Under the pieces are notes generated by a model. The model was not told the origin of the DNA and did not search any database. It worked only from the letters and a program-made list of their open reading frames with translations. A DNA stretch of 12,623 nucleotides, from the NCBI GenBank assembly GCA_023228385.1, contig JALOBF010000033.1:1-12623 (forward strand). The letters run 5' to 3'. How positions within the stretch are numbered: position 1 is the stretch's first letter; every line of letters starts with the position of its first letter. This DNA comes from Bacilli bacterium (GTDB taxonomy: Bacteria > Bacillota_I > Bacilli_A > ML615J-28 > CAG-698). Made by a program: the position numbers and the translations under genes. Of the stretch, positions 7,427 through 12,623 are shown in pieces.

Positions 7427-7945
7427 ATGAAGAAGATAATTAAAGATTTAAAAGCCCATAAAGAATATGCTTTTGAAACAGTATATTATCAATATTATAA
7501 ATTAATATATTATGTTGCTTTTTCCATGGTTCAAGAGACGGGTCTTGCTGAAGAAATAGTTCAAGACACGTTTATAAAAATGATTGAAAATATCCATCAA
7601 TACAAAGGGAAGGGGGAATTTAAATCATGGCTTGTAAGCATTACCCGTAATTTAGCCCGAAATGAACTTATAAAGCGAAATAAATTCATTCAACGTTACA
7701 GTTACAATGATGAGATAATTGATAATTTTCAGGATAATACTGATGATCTTAGGGGTTTATTATTGGAAATTAGGAAGTGTTTAAATGATTTTGAAACGAA
7801 GATTGTGATATCGCACGTGATTTACGGTTTTACATTTAATAAAACGGCTTCAGAATTAAATGCTTCTGAGAGTGTGGTTAAAAAAAGTTATTATGCTGCA
7901 ATAAAAAAATTGAAGGAATATTATAGTAGGGAAAAAAATGAGTGA
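7427..7945 (+). CDS. ECF-family RNA polymerase sigma factor
   Basis: This 172-residue protein has the two-domain ECF layout. Sigma-2 spans about 16-84, with the core-binding AEEIVQDTFIKM (41-52) and the -10-recognising FKSWLVSITRNLARNEL (65-81). After a linker, sigma-4 spans about 111-166, where FNKTASELNASESVVKKSYYAAIKKLK is the helix-turn-helix that reads the -35. The length is typical. I chose ATG 7427, ten bases after AGAGG (7412-7416). The frame extends upstream to a TTG at 7370, but that codon lies inside the predicted promoter and the extra 19 residues do not look like ECF sequence. Its gene overlaps the next by eight bases. It should direct polymerase to the paired GGAMC/GTCT promoters before itself and before the exported protease. 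Confidence 0.9.
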   Translation: MKKIIKDLKAHKEYAFETVYYQYYKLIYYVAFSMVQETGLAEEIVQDTFIKMIENIHQYKGKGEFKSWLVSITRNLARNELIKRNKFIQRYSYNDEIIDNFQDNTDDLRGLLLEIRKCLNDFETKIVISHVIYGFTFNKTASELNASESVVKKSYYAAIKKLKEYYSREKNE

Positions 7946-8561
7946 TAAAAAAATAAAAAGGAAATTCTTTGATAATTTCAATAAGTGTTTAGAAAATTAT
8001 GAGATTAGGGATAATTATTCCGTTATTGTTCAGAAACTTGAGGATAATGGTATTACATTGGTAAGACCTGAAGCAAAAAGATTAAATACATTTGCTTATA
8101 TATATACCATATTAACTATATTTTTGTGTGTGTTGACCGGATTGATAGGTTTTAGTATTGGCGGAAATAGCAAAAGAGCTGAATTATTAAACCCCGGCAC
8201 AAAACAATATCTGGAAACTCATACCGAAATTTATTATGATCAACCGATAATGACTATATATTATTCGGAACATGATATGATTAATATTTATGTCGGCTTG
8301 GTTAAAGACGATGATGAATTAGTAATCCATTATTTTTATCAATTAATATTTATTAATAATAATCCAACAGTTAGTTTTAAAAACTTAAACAATAATAAAG
8401 AAGTTTTTATAGTTAACAGTTTCAGATACGGAGATCTTTCAGTTTTAATAACTATCAATAATGGAGATAAAATAATGTGCACAATTAAAGACGAAGAAAA
8501 AACAATCCATCAATATTTAATTGCTTATCATGATATTTATTTACAATTAGTCGAAAAATAA
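7938..8561 (+). CDS. Probable membrane-bound anti-sigma factor
   Basis: This 207-residue protein is unrecognised by sequence, but its topology and position suggest an anti-sigma factor. Residues 1-50 are charged and would lie in the cytoplasm, where an anti-sigma domain binds sigma. A single membrane helix follows (about 51-76, IYTILTIFLCVLTGLIGFSI), and about 130 residues lie outside, rich in Asn, Tyr and beta-prone segments. There is no HxxxCxxC zinc anti-sigma motif, so it would belong to a non-ZAS class. The ATG overlaps the sigma stop (ATGAGTGA), the translational coupling typical of sigma/anti-sigma pairs. A strong terminator begins nine bases after the stop. The outer domain could sense an envelope signal or be cut by a protease; which signal is unknown. 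It could instead be an unrelated membrane protein, though the coupling argues against this. Confidence 0.65.
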   Translation: MSDKKIKRKFFDNFNKCLENYEIRDNYSVIVQKLEDNGITLVRPEAKRLNTFAYIYTILTIFLCVLTGLIGFSIGGNSKRAELLNPGTKQYLETHTEIYYDQPIMTIYYSEHDMINIYVGLVKDDDELVIHYFYQLIFINNNPTVSFKNLNNNKEVFIVNSFRYGDLSVLITINNGDKIMCTIKDEEKTIHQYLIAYHDIYLQLVEK

Positions 8562-8570
8562 AAAAAATAA

Positions 8571-8600
8571 AAAAATCGGAACGAAATTCCGATTTTTATT
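8571..8600 (+). terminator. Intrinsic terminator of the sigma/anti-sigma operon
   Basis: AAAAATCGGAA (8571-8581) pairs perfectly with TTCCGATTTTT (8587-8597) around a 5-base loop, an 11-bp stem with a T run. The right arm and loop overlap the promoter predicted for the next gene. Confidence 0.88.
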
Positions 8601-8610
8601 GTCTAGTATA
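8578..8610 (+). promoter_or_regulatory. Putative ECF-sigma promoter of the subtilase gene
   Basis: GGAAC (8578-8582), 18 bases, GTCT (8601-8604), then A-GTATA (8606-8610) has the same spacing as the element before the sigma gene. Thirteen bases in a row (8592-8604) are identical to 7358-7370. No TATAAT-type -10 with a TG extension is seen in this leader, which favours an alternative sigma. The -35 part lies in the terminator hairpin, so part of the likeness (the T run) might be shared by chance. Confidence 0.5.
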
Positions 8611-8625
8611 GTGATAGGCTATACT
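8605..8625 (+). promoter_or_regulatory. Dyad in the subtilase leader (possible operator or RNA hairpin)
   Basis: AGTATAG (8605-8611) and CTATACT (8619-8625) are perfect inverted repeats separated by seven bases. They lie across the predicted transcription start and 31 bases before the start codon. A repressor site or a 5' stabilising hairpin would both fit. Confidence 0.35.
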
Positions 8626-8656
8626 GTCTATTGAAAACTAGTCATAGGAGAAATTA

Positions 8657-10390
8657 ATGAAAAAAATATTTGGTTATGTTTCAATAGTTATTTCTCTATT
8701 ATTTATTTCCGATTTAAGGAATCATAATTTTGAAAAAGGAATTGTCTCAGAGAATGAAAAACTTGTTTTTGAAATATCTGATAGCAGCATAACTGCAGAA
8801 AGTTCATCAAAGAAAATTGCCAATTCGTTAACAAAATTCGGTGATTATGTTAGTGTTGCTATTGAACTAGAAGACAGTTTCGATGGAATGATTGAAGAAC
8901 CTGATTATCCGGTTTCGATTGAAGAAGCACAAGAAATAGTAAAAAGACAAAGGGAAATGGTTAAGGCTCATTATACAAAAGAAAATGGGCGATTAACAAA
9001 AGAATTAGGACTTGGCTTTATGGAAGCAGATGTAGAGATAAGTAAATATTCTAATTTTGTGTTTTTAAATTATCGAAATAATTCTTTAAGCGATTATCAT
9101 GTTGATCAAATCAAAACGATATCTAATAATAATCAAGTTAGTAAGGTTTATGTTCGTTGCAATAACACTAAAAATGCAAGGCGGGAACTGTATGCTTTAA
9201 AAAGCAAAATATTTGTTGAGCCTTATGTTATTGATCATCCTGAATTTAATGGTTCCGGCATTAGTGTGGGGGTACTAGATGTCGGCATTATCGATAAAAA
9301 CCATCCTAATTTTGTTGGTACCGATTATTTAATTCGAGATGAATGGTGGTATTGGGAAACCGTTGATGAACATTCAACAACAGTGGGTTTAACCATAGCC
9401 GGAAATACCGGTATTGCTCCGGCTGCGCGTTTACTTAGTGTCGAGTTTTTTATGTCATATTCCGGTCCGATTGAATGGTTATTAGATCAGGGCGCTAATA
9501 TTATTAATATTAGCATGTGTAACGGCTCGACTCATGGCGTATATACTTCTGATGCGGCATATTTGGATTATATAATCCGCAATAACAGTGTTTTAATTGT
9601 CGGCAGTGCCGGAAACAGAGGAGATTCGCGCGAAGGCGGTGATTATAAAGTTACCTCTCCTAAAACCGGTTTTAATGTAATTACAGTTGGGAATACCGGG
9701 GCATTTGGCGATCCGACTTTAACAACCTCGTATATTACAAATTTTTCAATTAGTAAACCTAATATTTCTGCTCCGGCTGAACTTTTGTATCTTCCCGGAT
9801 TCCCTGGGGTAAGATTTGGCGGAACCAGTTATGCTGCGGCAATGGTTTCCGGTGTTAGTGCTTTGGTAATGCAGTCTGACTCAAGATATATTATCCGTCC
9901 GCACATTTTGGGTGCTTTATTGGCGGCGACTGCCACACCCAGTTACTTTGAAACTGATTTTGATTCTTCTGGATATGAGAAAAAAATAGGTGCCGGTATA
10001 ATAAATTGTGAATTTGCCATCACAAATAAAACAAATACATTTTGTTTTTATAATAATACCAACAAACAAGGGGAAGTTGTGTTTAATCATCGAATATATC
10101 TTACCGGCGGAAAAAGAGTAAAAGTTGTTTTTTATGCATTAGTTAATTCTGACAAATCAAAAACAATCAAAACCACCGATTACGATTTATATTTAAAACA
10201 CGATAATGGTCAGATTCTACAGTTATCTTGTTCGTCTTATAATAATTCAGAATTAATTAATTGTATCGTTCCATATTCCGGTTATTATCAAGTTGAAATA
10301 GTTCAATACGGAAGCAAAAAAACTGATTTAAGGGACTTTTGCGCATATTCATATTACCAGTTTGATCCGAATTTCTCATCATATTCATAA
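8657..10390 (+). CDS. Exported subtilisin-like (S8) serine protease
   Basis: This 577-residue protein starts with KK plus a hydrophobic core (about 4-18), a signal peptide or N-terminal anchor without a clear AxA cleavage site. Residues about 25-185 form an acidic propeptide-like region. The S8 domain (about 195-455) keeps the triad: D208 in VGVLDVGI, H239 in EHSTTVGLTIAG and S391 in GGTSYAAAMVSG, with the oxyanion residue N320 in GSAGNRG. It departs from the family at two sites: the H motif reads HSTT rather than HGTH, and the usual proline four residues after the serine is A395. Residues about 460-577 (TTDYDLYL, then PYSGYYQVEI) resemble a prepeptidase C-terminal beta domain. AGGAG (8646-8650) sits six bases before the ATG. 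The gene follows the ECF operon and carries the shared promoter element, so it is probably a target of that sigma. Substrate unknown. Confidence 0.88.
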   Translation: MKKIFGYVSIVISLLFISDLRNHNFEKGIVSENEKLVFEISDSSITAESSSKKIANSLTKFGDYVSVAIELEDSFDGMIEEPDYPVSIEEAQEIVKRQREMVKAHYTKENGRLTKELGLGFMEADVEISKYSNFVFLNYRNNSLSDYHVDQIKTISNNNQVSKVYVRCNNTKNARRELYALKSKIFVEPYVIDHPEFNGSGISVGVLDVGIIDKNHPNFVGTDYLIRDEWWYWETVDEHSTTVGLTIAGNTGIAPAARLLSVEFFMSYSGPIEWLLDQGANIINISMCNGSTHGVYTSDAAYLDYIIRNNSVLIVGSAGNRGDSREGGDYKVTSPKTGFNVITVGNTGAFGDPTLTTSYITNFSISKPNISAPAELLYLPGFPGVRFGGTSYAAAMVSGVSALVMQSDSRYIIRPHILGALLAATATPSYFETDFDSSGYEKKIGAGIINCEFAITNKTNTFCFYNNTNKQGEVVFNHRIYLTGGKRVKVVFYALVNSDKSKTIKTTDYDLYLKHDNGQILQLSCSSYNNSELINCIVPYSGYYQVEIVQYGSKKTDLRDFCAYSYYQFDPNFSSYS

Positions 10391-10439
10391 AAGATTCTTA
10401 TAAAATCATGATAATTTAAAAGTTATTATTTCAAGCAAC

Positions 10440-10465
10440 AGTCCTTTTAAATACAAAAAAGGACT
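10440..10465 (+). terminator. Hairpin after the subtilase gene (weak terminator)
   Basis: AGTCCTTTT (10440-10448) pairs perfectly with AAAAGGACT (10457-10465) around eight bases. No T run follows on either strand, so it may only stabilise the 3' end of the message. The stronger terminator is at 10490. Confidence 0.4.
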
Positions 10466-10489
10466 TATTGCCTAGTCTTTTCTACATAT

Positions 10490-10525
10490 AAAAACAAGTC
10501 TGCCGACATCAGCAGACTTGTTTTT
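10490..10525. terminator. Strong bidirectional terminator between subtilase and the M32 peptidase
   Basis: A perfect 14-bp stem (10490-10503 with 10512-10525) closes an 8-base loop, with a T run on the + strand and an equivalent one on the - strand. Before the intron inserted, it would have stood three bases after the M32 stop codon, so it originally served both convergent genes. Confidence 0.9.
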
Positions 10526-10527
10526 AT

Positions 10528-11008
10528 GTGCCATGTATGTTTAGTAATTTGAGAGTGAGAGTCTCTTACACGGGAAGGTGTCAAACGAAGTGTCAACTGA
10601 AGGCCAGGGAGTCGGTCGTAAGGGAGGATCGGGATAGGCTGCATTTAATAAGTTAAAGCCCGCCAGCATCAAGCAATAGTTGTGGTGAGTATAAAGATGA
10701 AGGTTACTAATCTTACCTTGGGAGCCCACCAACTTATTAGAATGCTTATAGTGACATAAGTCCGAGGTGTAAGAATTCAGCAGAGGCCATAGCAGGTGTT
10801 GACTAACACTGAAAAGCTGAAACTGTATATTCATAGGAATTCAATAAAAAGTAAAATAATAAAACCCCCAACGGGATACGACTTTAAAACAGCGCTACGT
10901 CAGTTGAGGGTTTAGGGTAATATTTATATAGAATATATGGAACCGCCGAAAATACGGTGGTGTGAGCGGTCGAGAATAAATAATTGTATTTATTCGCTTC
11001 CCCTCGAT
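10528..11008 (+). mobile_element. ORF-less, degenerate group IIC-like intron
   Basis: The 481-base non-coding element carries intron landmarks in order. It starts GTGCC (close to GTGYG) and has GAGAGTGAGAGTCTC (10551-10565), matching the AGGGTGAGAGTCCC of the O. iheyensis IIC intron as remembered. Next come TTCAGCAGAGGCCATAGCA (10776-10794; the known intron has GTCAGCAGAAGTCATAGTA) and a short domain IV stem (10862-10872 with 10903-10913) in place of a maturase gene. Domain V is GGAACCGCCG/TACGGTGGTGTGAG (10939-10966). A 9-bp domain VI hairpin (10974-10995) and the 3' end CTCGAT follow. Domain V has only AAAA where the known intron has an upper stem and bulge, and the adenosine expected near the 3' end is C, so self-splicing is improbable. 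It lies directly behind a terminator T run, the classic IIC target. The alternative is a related small structured RNA. Confidence 0.7.
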
Positions 11009-12514
11009 TTATTGGTCAAGTTGATATAATTTAGAATATTTTCTGATGAGATAACGAATATAGTATTTTGGATTGAAATTACCGCGTGCAACGGTTTTAA
11101 AGAGAACTTTCGGTTTCATGGTTGCGCCATACTGATGGAGGTTAATTTTTAACCAATAGTTTACCTCCTCAGTATTTTTATTTTTAAGGGATTTTAAGAC
11201 TTTAAAGTCTTTATTCATAGTTCTAAAGATTTGTGCAGCATAAGCGGAACCTAAAGCATATGTCGGAAAATAACCGAACATACCGCAAGCCCAGTGAATA
11301 TCTTGTAATACTCCTTCGCGGTCATTTGGAACTTCGATGCCGAGATATTCCTTCACTTTCACATTCCATATTGCCGGTATGTCTTTTACTTGAATTTGAT
11401 TGGTGAACAAATCTTTTTCTATATCGTATCTAATCATAATATGGATTGGATAGGTAAGTTCGTCCGCTTCGGTTCTTATTAAAGAAGGTTTTACTAAATT
11501 AATATATTGATAAAAATCTTTTGCTTTAATTCCTTTAAATTGCTTTTTAAAAGTGTTTTTTAATCGCGGAAAATGATGTTTCCAAAACCCGCGGCTACGG
11601 CCGATTATATTTTCAAAAAAACGGGATTGGGATTCGTGGAGAGCCATTGATCCTCCTCCCCATAATAAAGTGTTTTCTAGCTCCGGATTAACTTGTTGCT
11701 CGTAGATGGCATGACCTAATTCATGGATAGCAGAAAACAGTGCTGAGATTAGATTGTCTTCATGGAAATGATTGGTGTAACGAACATCGGCAGGGCCGAA
11801 TCCTGAAGTAAAAGGGTGTTCGCTCTCCTTCATTAAACCGCGGGTTGTATCGTATTGCATAACCGTTTCAAGATATTTTACAAATTCTTTCTGCTTTTCT
11901 ATGGGATAAGTTTGATTTACAAAGGCATCATTGTATTCGAGACTTTTGGCTGTGACTTTCTGGATAAAGGGGACAAGTTCATCTTTCAATTCAGAAAAGA
12001 AGAGGTCATAATCCTTGGTTTTATATCCTCTTTCATATTCATCAAGAAGAATGTCATAACCTTGATTTTTTTTGGTTTCTACATATTTAATATATCTTTT
12101 GGTGTAATCGACAATTTTTTCTAAAGTTGGTTGGAATAATGAAAAATCTGCGGTTTTTTTGGCTTGTTGCCAGGTTTTGGGACTAACCGCCAGTAATTTT
12201 CTATATTCGACAAATTCTTTTATTGGTACTTTTTTCATTCTGTTCAGACTTCTTTTAAATTCAACTATTTCATGGCTTAAAATAGGATCTAGTTGTTTAC
12301 GGTTTTTATATAATTGATTTATTATTATAGAAGTTTCTTTGGCGGTTTGGAGTTTATAGATTTCTTCATTTAAAGTCCCTACTTGTTTAGAGCGGTTTAT
12401 AAAGCAGCCACTTGGAGCTTCGGTTTCTGAATCCCAGTTGACTAGGAACAAAGCAAAGCGGTAAGCATTGATTTTATTTCTAATGTTTTCATATTGTTTA
12501 ATAATTTTTGTCAT
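11009..12514 (-). CDS. M32 family metallocarboxypeptidase (carboxypeptidase Taq type)
   Basis: This 501-residue cytoplasmic zinc peptidase is predicted to remove C-terminal residues from peptides. The family signatures are all present: HPF (233-235), DVRYT (243-247), the zinc-binding HELGH (264-268) in AIHELGHAIYEQ, the third ligand E294 in HESQSR, DIHWACGMFGYFPTYALGS (405-423), and the internal length of about 500 residues typical of M32. The fold is almost all helical and no signal peptide is seen. ATG at 12514 is preceded by AGGTGA (12526-12521 on the minus strand) at a spacing of six bases, and a TG-extended TATAAT lies just before that. The gene runs towards the subtilase. Its stop codon directly abuts the intron relic, which now separates the gene from its original terminator. 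Confidence 0.92.
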   Translation of the reverse strand: MTKIIKQYENIRNKINAYRFALFLVNWDSETEAPSGCFINRSKQVGTLNEEIYKLQTAKETSIIINQLYKNRKQLDPILSHEIVEFKRSLNRMKKVPIKEFVEYRKLLAVSPKTWQQAKKTADFSLFQPTLEKIVDYTKRYIKYVETKKNQGYDILLDEYERGYKTKDYDLFFSELKDELVPFIQKVTAKSLEYNDAFVNQTYPIEKQKEFVKYLETVMQYDTTRGLMKESEHPFTSGFGPADVRYTNHFHEDNLISALFSAIHELGHAIYEQQVNPELENTLLWGGGSMALHESQSRFFENIIGRSRGFWKHHFPRLKNTFKKQFKGIKAKDFYQYINLVKPSLIRTEADELTYPIHIMIRYDIEKDLFTNQIQVKDIPAIWNVKVKEYLGIEVPNDREGVLQDIHWACGMFGYFPTYALGSAYAAQIFRTMNKDFKVLKSLKNKNTEEVNYWLKINLHQYGATMKPKVLFKTVARGNFNPKYYIRYLIRKYSKLYQLDQ

Positions 12515-12532
12515 AGTTAGTCACCTCTAATT

Positions 12533-12541
12533 ATTATACCA
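12533..12541 (-). promoter_or_regulatory. Extended -10 promoter of the M32 peptidase gene
   Basis: On the minus strand this reads TG-G-TATAAT, a perfect -10 hexamer with a TG extension, 18 bases before the ATG. TTGTTT about 19 bases upstream could act as a loose -35. Confidence 0.6.
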
Positions 12542-12580
12542 TTTTTAAACAATTATAAAACAAAAAATAAAAAATTTTTT

Positions 12581-12615
12581 CGTAGGGATGGAATAATTTG
12601 CGTAAAGTGATGGAA
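12581..12615 (+). repeat. Direct repeats at the right edge, possible operator of a gene beyond the window
   Basis: CGTA-GGGATGGAA (12581-12593) and CGTA-AA-GTGATGGAA (12601-12615) repeat a GATGGAA core 22 bases apart, about two helical turns. Tandem GTGG-like boxes of this kind precede mraZ in many Gram-positives, but the downstream gene is not in the window. The bases between the M32 promoter and here are AT-rich with nothing recognisable. Confidence 0.25.
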
Positions 12616-12623
12616 AAGAGTAT

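Noticed and set aside
10440..10525. Pair of hairpins as terminal inverted repeats of an insertion sequence
   Set aside because: Each is a self-contained local hairpin, with no transposase gene and no matching end elsewhere.
10541..10834. 97-codon open frame on the minus strand
   Set aside because: It lies wholly within the structured intron RNA, has no ribosome binding site and has no recognisable protein features.
11855..12124. 89-codon hydrophobic frame on the plus strand inside the M32 gene
   Set aside because: Its F/I-rich composition is what the complement of a Lys/Glu-rich coding region gives. The M32 frame has all the family motifs.
1..12623. Mycoplasma-type code with TGA as tryptophan
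   Set aside because: Tryptophans in all genes are TGG, and TGA is the natural stop of tdh, the phosphodiesterase and the sigma gene.
1..12623. CRISPR array, tRNA or rRNA genes
   Set aside because: No regularly spaced repeats and no cloverleaf or rRNA-like stretches were seen on either strand.

Overview
The window is AT-rich DNA that uses the standard bacterial code: tryptophan is TGG, and TGA ends the tdh, glycerophosphodiesterase and sigma-factor genes. Strong AGGAGG-type ribosome binding sites, extended -10 promoters, a truncated BspA-like surface protein, group IIC-type intron relics and Bacillus-like tdh/kbl genes all point to a low-GC Gram-positive (Bacillota, or a walled or wall-less relative such as Erysipelotrichales or Acholeplasma-like lineages that keep TGA as stop). 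The exact lineage cannot be fixed from the sequence alone.

Left part (1-700): the 3' end of a BspA-type leucine-rich-repeat protein stops exactly where its next module should begin. It is followed by a 5'- and 3'-truncated piece of group IIC intron domain I and then an intrinsic terminator. This looks like a rearrangement scar. Next, 701-3700 encodes a 999-residue UPF1-like superfamily 1 helicase with a C-terminal DUF2726/Vsr-like nuclease domain, a stand-alone helicase-nuclease that is a reasonable defence or repair candidate. A small YccF-type membrane protein with its own terminator follows.

Middle (4160-7220): a metabolic operon of tdh and kbl (threonine to 2-amino-3-ketobutyrate to glycine plus acetyl-CoA, coupled by an ATGA overlap), then a glycerophosphodiester phosphodiesterase 29 bases downstream, closed by a terminator.

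Right-middle (7300-10530): a compact signalling unit of an ECF sigma factor, an overlapping single-pass membrane protein that is probably its anti-sigma factor, and a separately transcribed exported subtilisin-like protease. The same bipartite element (GGAMC, 18 bases, GTCT, then W-GTATA) lies in front of both the sigma factor and the protease. The simplest reading is that the sigma factor drives its own operon and the protease. The copy before the protease has its -35 part inside the hairpin of the sigma operon terminator.

Right end (10528-12623): a 481-base ORF-less group IIC-like intron relic sits immediately after a perfect 14-bp-stem terminator and ends at the base before the stop codon of a convergent M32 carboxypeptidase gene. 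Its domain V has lost the upper stem. At the far right, two short direct repeats hint at an operator of a gene beyond the window.

No rRNA, tRNA, CRISPR array, transposase or intact integrase was seen.
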